11,451 nt of DNA from Oligoflexia bacterium (GTDB lineage Bacteria; Bdellovibrionota; UBA1018; CAIMNF01): assembly GCA_903858975.1 (NCBI GenBank), contig CAIOKW010000161.1, positions 1-11,451 of the forward strand. The letters run 5' to 3'. The notes under the pieces were generated by a model. The model saw nothing but the letters and a program-made list of their open reading frames with translations. It was not told the DNA's origin and ran no database searches. The first letter of the stretch is position 1. The number at the start of each line of letters is the position of its first letter. The position numbers and the translations under genes were made by a program. This document shows positions 1-6,541 of this stretch, piece by piece.

Positions 1-81
1 ATCGACCTTAAAGGTGTAGATGCTGCTGACCTAGAAGCGATGGACCAAACTGAAACTACCGAGACTCCAGAAACTAAATAA
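1..81 (+). CDS. rpsB: Ribosomal protein S2, C-terminal end (partial)
   Basis: An open reading frame enters from the left edge and ends at TAA 79-81, giving the last 26 residues of a protein. The visible part is acidic and threonine-rich, ending in a tail with repeated Thr-Glu/Thr-Pro (ETTETPETK), and holds no diagnostic domain. The identity rests on context: in most bacteria the gene directly upstream of tsf is rpsB, encoding 30S ribosomal protein S2, and many S2 proteins end in a poorly conserved acidic tail. The stop lies 20 bases before the chosen tsf start, so the two are probably co-transcribed. The 5' end lies outside the window. The call is likely but not proven by sequence. Confidence 0.65.
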   Translation: MDLKGVDAADLEAMDQTETTETPETK

Positions 82-86
82 TTTCG

Positions 87-92
87 AAAGGA
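87..92 (+). promoter_or_regulatory. tsf ribosome binding site
   Basis: AAAGGA at 87-92 is the only Shine-Dalgarno-like sequence before tsf. It lies 9 bases before the ATG at 102 and only 3 bases before the in-frame ATG at 96. The normal 5-9 base spacing therefore favours the ATG at 102. Confidence 0.7.
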
Positions 93-101
93 TTAATGTT
101 T

Positions 102-1007
102 ATGCAAATTACTGCTGAACAAGTTGCAAAACTCCGCGAGCGCACCGGTGCTGGGATGATGGACTGTAAGAAAGCTCTCACTGAAAACGCGGGAGATTTC
201 GATAAAGCGATTGAATACCTTCGTAAGAAGGGGATTGCTTCTGCTTCTAAAAAAGCAGGACGTACCGCTAAAGACGGAACCGTTTTCTCACTCATCGATG
301 CAGACAACAAAGCTGCTGTGATGGTTGAAGTGAACTGCGAAACTGACTTCGTTGCTAAAACTGAGAACTTCCAAAAGTTCGTCAGTGCAGTAGCTCGTCA
401 CATCGCTAAAGCAAATCCTGAGACTCCAGCAGCCCTTCTGACACAGAAGATGGATTCTGGCGTGTCGGTAGAAGACTTCGTAAAAGAAGCGATCGCATCC
501 CTTGGTGAAAATATCATGGTTCGCCGCTTTGCTCGTTACCCACTTGCTTCTGGCAAGGAAGTAAAGAGCTACATTCACATGGGTGGTAAAGTGGGTGTGT
601 TAGTGGAAGTGAATCTTGCAGATGCTTCTAAAGCAAACGCAGAGCCTTTCGCTAGTTATATTCGCGATCTATGTATGCACGTTGCAGCTGCAAGCCCGCT
701 TTATCTCAAAGCAGATGAAGTTCCGGCTGACATTGTTGCTAAAGAAAAAGAAATCGCTCTTGCTCAACTTCAAGGTCAAAACAAGCCAGCTGACGTACTT
801 GAGAAAATTGCTTCAGGCAAAATCAATAAGTACTTCGAAGAGACTTGCTTGATTAAGCAGAAGTTTGTGAAAGACGACAAAAAAACCATCGAAGCACTGA
901 CTAACGAAATTGGTAAAGCGATTGGCGAATCGATTGCGATCGCTCGTTTTACTCGGTTTGTTTTAGGTGACGGAGTTGAAGTCTCTGCTGAGGAGACACA
1001 ACACTAG
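102..1007 (+). CDS. tsf: Elongation factor Ts
   Basis: EF-Ts is the cytoplasmic guanine nucleotide exchange factor that regenerates EF-Tu-GTP during translation. The 301-residue product begins MQITAEQVAKLRERTGAGMM, the conserved N-terminal UBA-like module (about residues 1-45). This is followed by the EF-Tu-contacting TDFVAKTENF segment (residues 81-90), whose Asp-Phe pair intrudes near the Mg site of EF-Tu. The central and C-terminal dimerisation-type domains follow, and the length is normal for the long proteobacterial form. An in-frame ATG at 96 would add Met-Phe, but the AAAGGA at 87-92 is spaced properly only for 102, and EF-Ts proteins usually start M-x-I-T-A. The gene follows presumed rpsB and is closed by a strong terminator 8 bases after its stop. 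Confidence 0.97.
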   Translation: MQITAEQVAKLRERTGAGMMDCKKALTENAGDFDKAIEYLRKKGIASASKKAGRTAKDGTVFSLIDADNKAAVMVEVNCETDFVAKTENFQKFVSAVARHIAKANPETPAALLTQKMDSGVSVEDFVKEAIASLGENIMVRRFARYPLASGKEVKSYIHMGGKVGVLVEVNLADASKANAEPFASYIRDLCMHVAAASPLYLKADEVPADIVAKEKEIALAQLQGQNKPADVLEKIASGKINKYFEETCLIKQKFVKDDKKTIEALTNEIGKAIGESIAIARFTRFVLGDGVEVSAEETQH

Positions 1008-1014
1008 AAAGTGT

Positions 1015-1051
1015 AGGGCCTTGATCGATTCGGTCAAGGCCCTTTTTTTTT
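1015..1051 (+). terminator. Rho-independent terminator after tsf
   Basis: AGGGCCTTGA (1015-1024) pairs perfectly with TCAAGGCCCT (1034-1043). The stem can extend by a T-G wobble and a C-G pair, leaving a GATTC loop. It is followed by an unbroken run of nine T (1043-1051). This is a textbook intrinsic terminator ending the rpsB-tsf transcript. Unusually, the T-run ends only three bases before the pyrH ATG at 1055. Confidence 0.95.
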
Positions 1052-1054
1052 GCT

Positions 1055-1771
1055 ATGAAGAGAGAAAAATACAAACGAGTTCTATTAAAGATTTCAGGCG
1101 AAGCACTTGCTGGCGAACAAGGTTTTGGTATTGATACCGATGTTTTGGATGTCATTGCAAATGAAGTGAAAAGTTTGCGCGAGAGCGGGACTGAAATTGC
1201 AATCGTCGTGGGTGGCGGAAATATCTTTCGTGGCGTAAAAGGCGCAACTAAGGGGATGGACCGTGCAACGGCGGATTATATGGGGATGCTGGCAACAGTA
1301 CTCAATTGTCTGGCCCTTCAGGATGCGCTTGAGCGGAAGAATGTTTACACTCGAGTTCAATCTGCGATTGAAATGCGCGCCCTCGCGGAGCCCTACATTC
1401 GCAGGAAAGCTGTGAGGCACCTTGAAAAGGGGCGAGTGGTTATTTTTGCAGCGGGAGTCGGAAGTCCGTATTTTACAACCGATACCACCGCAGCTCTTCG
1501 AGCGATGGAAATGAATTGCCAGGTTCTTATGAAGGCGACCAGTGTTGACGGAATTTACACTGCGGATCCAAAACTGCACCCTGAAGCAACTCGTTTTCAA
1601 GAGTTAAGCTACATGGATGTTCTACAAAAAGGGCTCAAGGTTATGGATTCAACGGCCATTTCCCTTTGTATGGATAATAAACTTCCTATCATTGTATTTA
1701 ATTTACGTGAGCCGGGCGCGATGGCGAAAGTCACTCAAGGTGAGAACATCGGAACCTTGGTTCACATTTAG
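1055..1771 (+). CDS. pyrH: UMP kinase (uridylate kinase)
   Basis: PyrH phosphorylates UMP to UDP with ATP in cytoplasmic pyrimidine nucleotide synthesis. It belongs to the amino acid kinase fold family and is normally a hexamer controlled by GTP and UTP. The 238-residue product shows the N-terminal LLKISGEAL nucleotide-binding strand (residues 10-18), GGGNIFRG (53-60), ADYMGMLATVLN (73-84) and GVGSPYFTTDTTAALRA (134-150), which form the UMP/ATP sites. ATSVDGIYTADPK (161-173) is also typical. The ATG at 1055 fits the family N-terminus, and no other start is possible upstream in frame without crossing the terminator. There is no Shine-Dalgarno: the preceding bases are the tsf terminator stem and its T-run. 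Expression must depend on read-through, a promoter inside the terminator region, or leaderless or unstructured-leader initiation. frr follows after 17 bases. Confidence 0.97.
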   Translation: MKREKYKRVLLKISGEALAGEQGFGIDTDVLDVIANEVKSLRESGTEIAIVVGGGNIFRGVKGATKGMDRATADYMGMLATVLNCLALQDALERKNVYTRVQSAIEMRALAEPYIRRKAVRHLEKGRVVIFAAGVGSPYFTTDTTAALRAMEMNCQVLMKATSVDGIYTADPKLHPEATRFQELSYMDVLQKGLKVMDSTAISLCMDNKLPIIVFNLREPGAMAKVTQGENIGTLVHI

Positions 1772-1788
1772 TTTAAAAGGAGAAAGAT

Positions 1789-2343
1789 ATGTCAAAAGCA
1801 CTTACCGATTTTTCAGCAAATGCAGATAAAAACATTCAATCTTTGCAAAAAGATTTATTAAAAGTCAGAACAGGTCGTGCATCCACAGCACTCATTGACC
1901 ACGTTCATGTGGACTATTACGGTTCAAAGACTGCGATCAGTCAGGTAGCGAACATGACGACCCCTGATGCCCGCACTATTCAGATTGTTGCTTGGGAGCC
2001 CGCAATGCTCGGAGCAATTGAAAAGGCAATTCTAGAGGCCAACGTAGGCTTCACTCCTCAAAATGACGGGAAAGTGATCCGCATCACCATGCCGCCTCTC
2101 ACTGAAGATCGCCGTAAAGAGATGGTGAAAATGATCAAGAAGATGGGCGAGGATGCTAAAATTGGTATTCGTAATCATCGTCGTGACGCAAACGAAGATG
2201 TGAAGAAGCAAGAGAAGGATAAAGCTATCTCTGCAGATGAATCGAAAAAGTTCCAAGAGCAGATTCAAAAAAAGACTGACGATAAAGTTGCTGAAGTAGA
2301 CAAGATTATCGCAGTTAAAGAAACAGAGATCATGACTCTCTAG
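1789..2343 (+). CDS. frr: Ribosome recycling factor
   Basis: RRF acts with EF-G after termination to split the 70S ribosome so that subunits can be reused. The 184-residue product matches the usual 185 or so. Domain I is the long helical bundle at both ends. It includes KVRTGRAS (residues 25-32) and IRNHRRDAN (127-135), whose arginines contact 23S rRNA and are needed for function. Domain II is the small beta domain between about residues 31 and 103. The ATG is preceded by AGGAG (1778-1782) at 6 bases spacing, one of the best ribosome binding sites here. It sits between pyrH and uppS in the order seen in many bacteria, and uppS begins 3 bases after its stop. Confidence 0.97.
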   Translation: MSKALTDFSANADKNIQSLQKDLLKVRTGRASTALIDHVHVDYYGSKTAISQVANMTTPDARTIQIVAWEPAMLGAIEKAILEANVGFTPQNDGKVIRITMPPLTEDRRKEMVKMIKKMGEDAKIGIRNHRRDANEDVKKQEKDKAISADESKKFQEQIQKKTDDKVAEVDKIIAVKETEIMTL

Positions 2344-2346
2344 TTT

Positions 2347-3063
2347 GTGTTGAGCTCTGAATTGCCGAAGCATATTGCGATCATTATGGACGGGAATGGG
2401 CGTTGGGCGCAGGCTCGCGGCTATCCTCGTTTTTATGGCCATATTCGTGGTGTGACCCGAGTGAAAGAAGTGGTTCGCACTTCGCGCGAGCTCGGGGTGA
2501 AAGCACTCACGCTTTATGCCTTTTCAACGGAAAACTGGAAGCGCCCAGAGGATGAACTCAAAGTTCTTTGGGCCCTGCTTCGCAAATATATCCGTAAAGA
2601 AGTAAAGGAATTAAAGAAAAACGGAATCCGTTTGCATGTGATCGGAGAGATTGAACGCTTGCCTGAGGCAGCCCAGCGCGAACTGAAGGGTGCTTTAGAG
2701 GAGTTGAGCGACTGCAGTGAGATGCATCTGACTTTTGCGCTCTCTTACGGTGGCAGGACTGAAATCCTGGATGCTGCGAGGAAAATTGTGAGCGATTGTA
2801 GCGAGGGTCGCCTCAACATTTCTGACATCAGCGAAAAAGTTTTTTCAGACCGACTCTGGACCTCTCCTTTGGGCGAATATGCAGATGTAGATCTGATGAT
2901 TCGAACGAGCGGTGAGCAGCGATTGAGCAATTTTTTATTATGGCAATGTTCTTATGCAGAGTTTGATTTTCCGGCTGTGCTTTGGCCCGACTTTACATCA
3001 GAAGAGCTTAAAAAGTCTCTTCAGAGATTCGGCGAACGAAATCGTCGTTTTGGAGGCGTATGA
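2347..3063 (+). CDS. uppS: Isoprenyl (undecaprenyl) diphosphate synthase
   Basis: UppS condenses eight isopentenyl diphosphates onto farnesyl diphosphate to make C55 undecaprenyl diphosphate, the precursor of the lipid carrier for peptidoglycan and O-antigen. The 238-residue cis-prenyltransferase has IIMDGNGRWA (residues 12-21) with the Mg/diphosphate-binding Asp15. It also has LYAFSTENW (56-64), SYGGR (133-137) and the IPP-binding RTSGEQRLSNFLLWQ (186-200). It ends in a typical ERNRRFGG tail. The start is non-ATG: GTG 2347 directly followed by TTG 2350, either of which could initiate. There is no clear Shine-Dalgarno, so translational coupling to frr, whose stop is 3 bases upstream, is likely. 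Its stop overlaps the cdsA start in ATGA. Confidence 0.96.
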   Translation: MLSSELPKHIAIIMDGNGRWAQARGYPRFYGHIRGVTRVKEVVRTSRELGVKALTLYAFSTENWKRPEDELKVLWALLRKYIRKEVKELKKNGIRLHVIGEIERLPEAAQRELKGALEELSDCSEMHLTFALSYGGRTEILDAARKIVSDCSEGRLNISDISEKVFSDRLWTSPLGEYADVDLMIRTSGEQRLSNFLLWQCSYAEFDFPAVLWPDFTSEELKKSLQRFGERNRRFGGV

Positions 3064-3926
3064 ATCAGAATCTTAAACTTCGTGTCTTAACCGCACTGGT
3101 GGGTGTTCCAGTGATCCTTTTACTTCTTCTTGCCCTGGGGCTAGAGGGGGTTGCCTTTTTCTCTTGGGTCATTTCTATGGGAATGATGTTTGAGTTTTGT
3201 AAAATGTTTCTGAGTTTATCTGATTCACGTCAGAAGACATTTCTAGCTCTAGTTTTTACAACCCTGATTCACGCTTTTAATTATGTTTTTAATACGGGCT
3301 TAAGTGCGAGTTTCTTGGGGCTTGGTCCTTTGTTGGTCTTATTTGTATTTTTCCTCTTTATGGTTCCCGGGGTTCTCAATTACGGCGGCAAGGATGCTCT
3401 CAATAGCGATGCGGGAGTTGCGGTGCTTCGGATCCACGTGCAAGAGCTCATGGCTCTTTGTTTTGGAATGATTTATTGCGTTTGGTTTCCGCTCTTAATG
3501 GTGAGCATTCGAGATTTTTACCAAGGGAAGTATTGGCTTCTTTTTACGCTTCTCGTGATTTGGTCCAGTGACACCTTTGCATATTTTGCGGGACGCTTTT
3601 TTGGGCGCCATCGACTTTATGAAACGGTTAGTCCAAAGAAAACCTGGGAGGGTGCCATAGGCGGCGCTCTGGGTGCAATTGCCGTAGCGGGCGGATTTGC
3701 TCATTATTTTATGCCACGAGAGTCATTGTGGGTTCTGGTCGTTATTATTTTGACGTTAAGTGCTGCGGGGATCATTGGAGATCTGGCTGAAAGCCTTTTA
3801 AAGCGGGCATCGAATCAAAAAGACTCCGGATCGATTCTGCCTGGCCATGGTGGATTCTTAGACCGGTTTGACGGAGTCATTTTTGCACTCCCGGTCATGT
3901 ACGGGATTCTTCGGTTTTTGTCATAA
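3060..3926 (+). CDS. cdsA: Phosphatidate cytidylyltransferase (CDP-diglyceride synthase)
   Basis: CdsA is an inner-membrane enzyme converting phosphatidic acid and CTP to CDP-diacylglycerol, the branch point for phosphatidylserine/ethanolamine and phosphatidylglycerol. The 288-residue product is strongly hydrophobic with several membrane segments (for example about 12-30, 33-50, 88-104, 158-175, 200-217 and 222-242). It carries the full family signature at residues 245-271: S-x3-KR, then KD, PGHGG and DRFD. Other marks are SSDTFAYFAGR (169-179) and SPKKTWEG (191-198). The start ATG overlaps the uppS stop by 4 bases, with TGGAGG at 3051-3056 just upstream, indicating coupling. In many proteobacteria dxr follows; here the next gene is rseP after a 92-base gap. 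PssA, encoded further along this window, consumes its product. Confidence 0.97.
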   Translation: MNQNLKLRVLTALVGVPVILLLLLALGLEGVAFFSWVISMGMMFEFCKMFLSLSDSRQKTFLALVFTTLIHAFNYVFNTGLSASFLGLGPLLVLFVFFLFMVPGVLNYGGKDALNSDAGVAVLRIHVQELMALCFGMIYCVWFPLLMVSIRDFYQGKYWLLFTLLVIWSSDTFAYFAGRFFGRHRLYETVSPKKTWEGAIGGALGAIAVAGGFAHYFMPRESLWVLVVIILTLSAAGIIGDLAESLLKRASNQKDSGSILPGHGGFLDRFDGVIFALPVMYGILRFLS

Positions 3927-3939
3927 GGCGCAATTTATC

Positions 3940-3960
3940 AGTCGATTGATAATCTCGACT
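3940..3960. repeat. Short inverted repeat between cdsA and rseP
   Basis: AGTCGA (3940-3945) and TCGACT (3955-3960) are perfect complements separated by 9 bases. The repeat lies 22 bases before the TATAAT at 3983, at and upstream of the expected -35 position. No T-run follows, so it is not a normal intrinsic terminator for cdsA. It could be an operator for the rseP promoter, or chance, since six-base arms are weak evidence. Confidence 0.3.
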
Positions 3961-3982
3961 AGGATCAGACCTTTATTCCCGC

Positions 3983-3988
3983 TATAAT
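3983..3988 (+). promoter_or_regulatory. Candidate -10 box for rseP-tsaB
   Basis: A perfect TATAAT stands at 3983-3988 in the 92-base gap between cdsA and rseP. A start about 7 bases downstream would give a leader of roughly 24 bases before the TTG at 4019. No good -35 hexamer is visible at 16-18 bases (around 3959-3966 the sequence reads CTAGGATC), so the promoter may be weak or activator-dependent. The gap and the perfect -10 suggest rseP has its own transcript in addition to any read-through from cdsA. Confidence 0.5.
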
Positions 3989-4018
3989 CTAATTCTAGTA
4001 GAAAGTGTAGGTGCCATC

Positions 4019-5629
4019 TTGGTTTCTCTCATTGGATTTATTTTAGTGTTAATTCCTCTCGTTGTAGTTCATGAATTCGGGCATTTTCTTTTTGCGAAAT
4101 TATTCAATGTACGAGCAGACGCATTCTCGGTCGGTTTTGGGCCGGTTCTGTTTAAGAAGCAGCTGGGTGAAACTGAGTTTCGTGTATCGGCGATTCCACT
4201 TGGAGGCTACGTTAAGCTACTCGGTGAAGATCCAACCACCGAGCTGACAGAGGAAGAAAAGAAGCGCGCACTCCACGCTCAGTTGCCTTGGAAGCGATTC
4301 TTCATTTTCTTTGGTGGTCCTCTTTTTAATTTTGTTTGGGCCACTCTTGTTTTCATGGCAATGATGGCCATCGGTGAGCCCCAAGTTTCAACCGTTGTGG
4401 GACGCGTATTGAAGGATACTCCTGCGGCGAAGGCCGGGCTGGTTTCAGGAGATAAGATTCTTACAATTGATGGCGAATCGGTTTCGAAGCTCGATGACCT
4501 CTTTGTAAAGCTGACTGATAAAGCTTCTAAAGAGGTTTTGCTGGGAGTGGAACGTTCAGGAAATGTCATGAGCCTCAAAGTTCAAGCAGGCGCAGAAGAA
4601 GGTTTCAGTGTTTACGGTGAAAATAAACTGGTCGGAACGATTGATGGAATTATTCCCAATGCTCGGATGACTAAAGTGGGGATTTCAAATTCGGATAGCC
4701 TCGCAGCCAAGGCGGGCTTTAAGACCGGCGATGAAATTCTTTCGCTCAACGGCAAAAAAACAGAAACATTTGAAGCTCTAGAGAAGGTATACGCAACCTT
4801 GACTGGGCCCTATGAATTTGAGGTTAAATCTGGAGATCAGCAGAAGAAAATCTTAATTGAAGGCAAATCAACGGGTGATTTAGGCGCTGACTTTGGTCTG
4901 TACTCTTCCGAGCTTTTTGTAGAACAAGCCGTGAAAGATTCCCCGGCGGAGAAGATTGGAATCACTCACGGGGATCAACTCGTTGCCGTGAATGCTGTTC
5001 CCATTCGAAGTTTTTTTGAATTGCGTAAAAACATTCAAAAAGCAGGTGAGGATCACGGAAAGCTAAATCTTACGATTGTAAGAGCAGGTAAGACGATCAC
5101 TTATGAAGTGATTCCACAGGCCAGCACAGAACGTGACCCCATGTTGAAAAAATTAAAGCAGTATACGGTTGGGGTGATGCCGATTGCATCAATGACGGAG
5201 CCCGTAATGGTGATTGAACAAACTCTGAACCCGATACTCCTCGTTTACAAAGGCACTGCTCGCATGCTTGATCTTACGGCGCGAAATTTAGTGTCGATTG
5301 GGAAAATGTTCCAAGGGCAGGTTTCGGTTAAGTCACTCGGTGGACCTATTCTGATCGGGAAACTCGCGGGAGATTCGATTAGTCGTGGGCTAATGGATTT
5401 TCTTAAAATGATGGGCATTCTCTCTATCGGCCTGGGTGTCTTGAATATTCTGCCTATTCCAGTCTTAGACGGTGGACATATTGTAATGCTTGGGATTGAG
5501 GCGATTCGAGGAAAAGCATTGTCTTTAAGACAAATGGAAATTGCTCAACAGGTGGGTCTTGTTTTTATCCTCCTCATCATGCTCGTTGTGATGAAGAACG
5601 ATATTTCAAGGCTTCCGATTTTTAACTAA
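4019..5629 (+). CDS. rseP: RIP metalloprotease RseP (site-2 protease) with three PDZ modules
   Basis: RseP is an inner-membrane zinc protease performing regulated intramembrane proteolysis, classically of anti-sigma factor RseA after DegS, and clearing signal peptides. The 536-residue product has the zinc-binding HEFGH (residues 18-22) in the first membrane segment, a hydrophobic segment near 93-117, and the second metal motif NILPIPVLDGGH (476-487, Asp484) near the C-terminal segments. Between them lie three PDZ-like units with a matching core: TPAAKAGLVSGDKIL (134-148), LAAKAGFKTGDEIL (228-241) and SPAEKIGITHGDQL (308-321). E. coli RseP (450 residues) has two, and many others have one. The start is TTG 4019 with a weak AGG about 7 bases upstream; no better in-frame start leaves the N-terminal segment intact. 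tsaB follows after one base. Confidence 0.96.
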   Translation: MVSLIGFILVLIPLVVVHEFGHFLFAKLFNVRADAFSVGFGPVLFKKQLGETEFRVSAIPLGGYVKLLGEDPTTELTEEEKKRALHAQLPWKRFFIFFGGPLFNFVWATLVFMAMMAIGEPQVSTVVGRVLKDTPAAKAGLVSGDKILTIDGESVSKLDDLFVKLTDKASKEVLLGVERSGNVMSLKVQAGAEEGFSVYGENKLVGTIDGIIPNARMTKVGISNSDSLAAKAGFKTGDEILSLNGKKTETFEALEKVYATLTGPYEFEVKSGDQQKKILIEGKSTGDLGADFGLYSSELFVEQAVKDSPAEKIGITHGDQLVAVNAVPIRSFFELRKNIQKAGEDHGKLNLTIVRAGKTITYEVIPQASTERDPMLKKLKQYTVGVMPIASMTEPVMVIEQTLNPILLVYKGTARMLDLTARNLVSIGKMFQGQVSVKSLGGPILIGKLAGDSISRGLMDFLKMMGILSIGLGVLNILPIPVLDGGHIVMLGIEAIRGKALSLRQMEIAQQVGLVFILLIMLVVMKNDISRLPIFN

Positions 5630-5630
5630 G

Positions 5631-6479
5631 ATGTCTGAAACCAATAAGAAATATCTAGCTTGGGACACATCCTCCATTACCGGAGTGATTTCCGCATTTG
5701 AAGTTCAAGGGACACACCTAAATCTGGTAGCGACATGGTCTCTGAGTTTGGAGACTTCGAAGCATTCAGAGCGCCTCTTGTGGAGTATTGATACCGTTCT
5801 GCAAAGCGCAGGCTGGAAGCTATCTGAAATCGGTGCAATTGCAATTGGGGTTGGGCCTGGGTCATTCACGGGCCTTCGTATTGGACTGACGACTGCTCGC
5901 ATTCTGGCAAAAACCTTGGGTATCCCGGTGATTCCCATTTCGAGCATGGCCCTTCTGGCTCGTGGGGTGATTGCAAGTCTTGAATACCATCCTGATTTTG
6001 ATCAAACTTTACTTATTGCCGCAACCGATGCGACGAAGGGCGAATGGTTTACGGTATATGGCCCACTCAAGGGAATTCGTGATTGTGTTTGCATGGCTGA
6101 AGGGGATGCCTCTGGAATTTGGGGTAGAGGAGTTACAGAGACGGTGATGACTCCTGAGGATTTATTCTCCGAGATTGAGAAGAAACTGGCTAAGAACCCA
6201 GAAAAAAAATGGATTGCGATTGGTCAATCGGTTTTGAGGCACCCGGAGCTCTGGGAAAAGCTCCCACAAAAATCGAGGCTTGAAGTGAGTTCGCTTGAAA
6301 TGCATCGAGTTCAGCCCGCGATTCTCGCAAGGCTTGCTTATGAAGCGATTCAGCAGGGAATGCTTCGCGATCCAAGCGCGATCAAGCCGCGCTATTTGAG
6401 GGCTTCAGATGCAGAGGTAAAACTCAAAAAGGGTCTCTTGAAGCCAAGTCCTGTACATCCGCGGGGCGGCTCAGCTTAG
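5631..6479 (+). CDS. tsaB: tRNA threonylcarbamoyladenosine biosynthesis protein TsaB
   Basis: TsaB is the non-catalytic ASKHA-fold partner of TsaD. With TsaE it supports transfer of threonylcarbamoyl to A37 of ANN-decoding tRNAs (t6A). The 282-residue product shows the N-terminal AWDTSS strand (residues 10-15), HSERLL (45-50) and the hallmark GVGPGSFTGLRIGLTTAR (73-90). It also has DATKGEWFTVYG in mid-protein and the usual PSAIKPRYLRASDAEVK near the C-terminus. It is somewhat longer than the E. coli protein (231). The ATG lies one base after the rseP stop (TAAGATG) with no nearby Shine-Dalgarno, so it is most likely translated by coupling to rseP. An A8 run (6202-6209) falls in Glu-Lys-Lys codons and needs no special explanation. 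Confidence 0.94.
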   Translation: MSETNKKYLAWDTSSITGVISAFEVQGTHLNLVATWSLSLETSKHSERLLWSIDTVLQSAGWKLSEIGAIAIGVGPGSFTGLRIGLTTARILAKTLGIPVIPISSMALLARGVIASLEYHPDFDQTLLIAATDATKGEWFTVYGPLKGIRDCVCMAEGDASGIWGRGVTETVMTPEDLFSEIEKKLAKNPEKKWIAIGQSVLRHPELWEKLPQKSRLEVSSLEMHRVQPAILARLAYEAIQQGMLRDPSAIKPRYLRASDAEVKLKKGLLKPSPVHPRGGSA

Positions 6480-6501
6480 CAATCGGGCTGCGTCAATTCT
6501 T

Positions 6502-6529
6502 TTGCTCGCCGGTGGATTTCTGTTATCAT
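6502..6529 (+). promoter_or_regulatory. Candidate promoter for pssA
   Basis: TTGCTC (6502-6507), 16 bases, then TATCAT (6524-6529) preceded by TG one base before it (TGTTATCAT), an extended -10 pattern. It lies in the 62-base gap between the tsaB stop and the pssA ATG. A start about 7 bases after the -10 would leave only about 5-6 bases before the ATG at 6542, a near-leaderless message. This fits the absence of a Shine-Dalgarno there. The -35 is only half matched. Confidence 0.4.
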
Positions 6530-6541
6530 CAAATCCAAGCT

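Noticed and set aside
1051..1059. TGCTATGAA overlapping the pyrH ATG as an extended -10 promoter.
   Set aside because: Transcription would begin after the start codon and lose it, so it cannot drive pyrH from this ATG.
1094..1600. 168-codon open frame on the minus strand across pyrH.
   Set aside because: It lies fully opposite pyrH, has no ribosome site or family-like protein, and its residues reflect the antisense of conserved pyrH codons.
2032..2442. 136-codon minus-strand open frame across the frr-uppS junction.
   Set aside because: It is antisense to two firmly identified genes and its predicted protein has no recognisable pattern.
1005..4011. The 13-base sequence TAGAAAGTGTAGG occurs at 1005-1017 (end of tsf) and again at 3999-4011 (just before rseP).
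   Set aside because: In about 11 kb roughly one exact 13-base pair is expected by chance, and the two contexts share nothing else beyond a nearby GCC/CC.
6202..6209. A8 run in tsaB as a slippage switch.
   Set aside because: It encodes Glu-Lys-Lys in a housekeeping gene, with no sign that a truncated product would be meaningful.
6466..6500. Possible terminator after tsaB (CAGC...GCTG with nearby T-run).
   Set aside because: The stem is only four base pairs and the T stretch is not placed directly after it.
6512..6541. GTG at 6512 as the pssA start.
   Set aside because: The ten extra residues are not typical, there is no ribosome site, and the bases overlap a candidate promoter; ATG 6542 fits the family.
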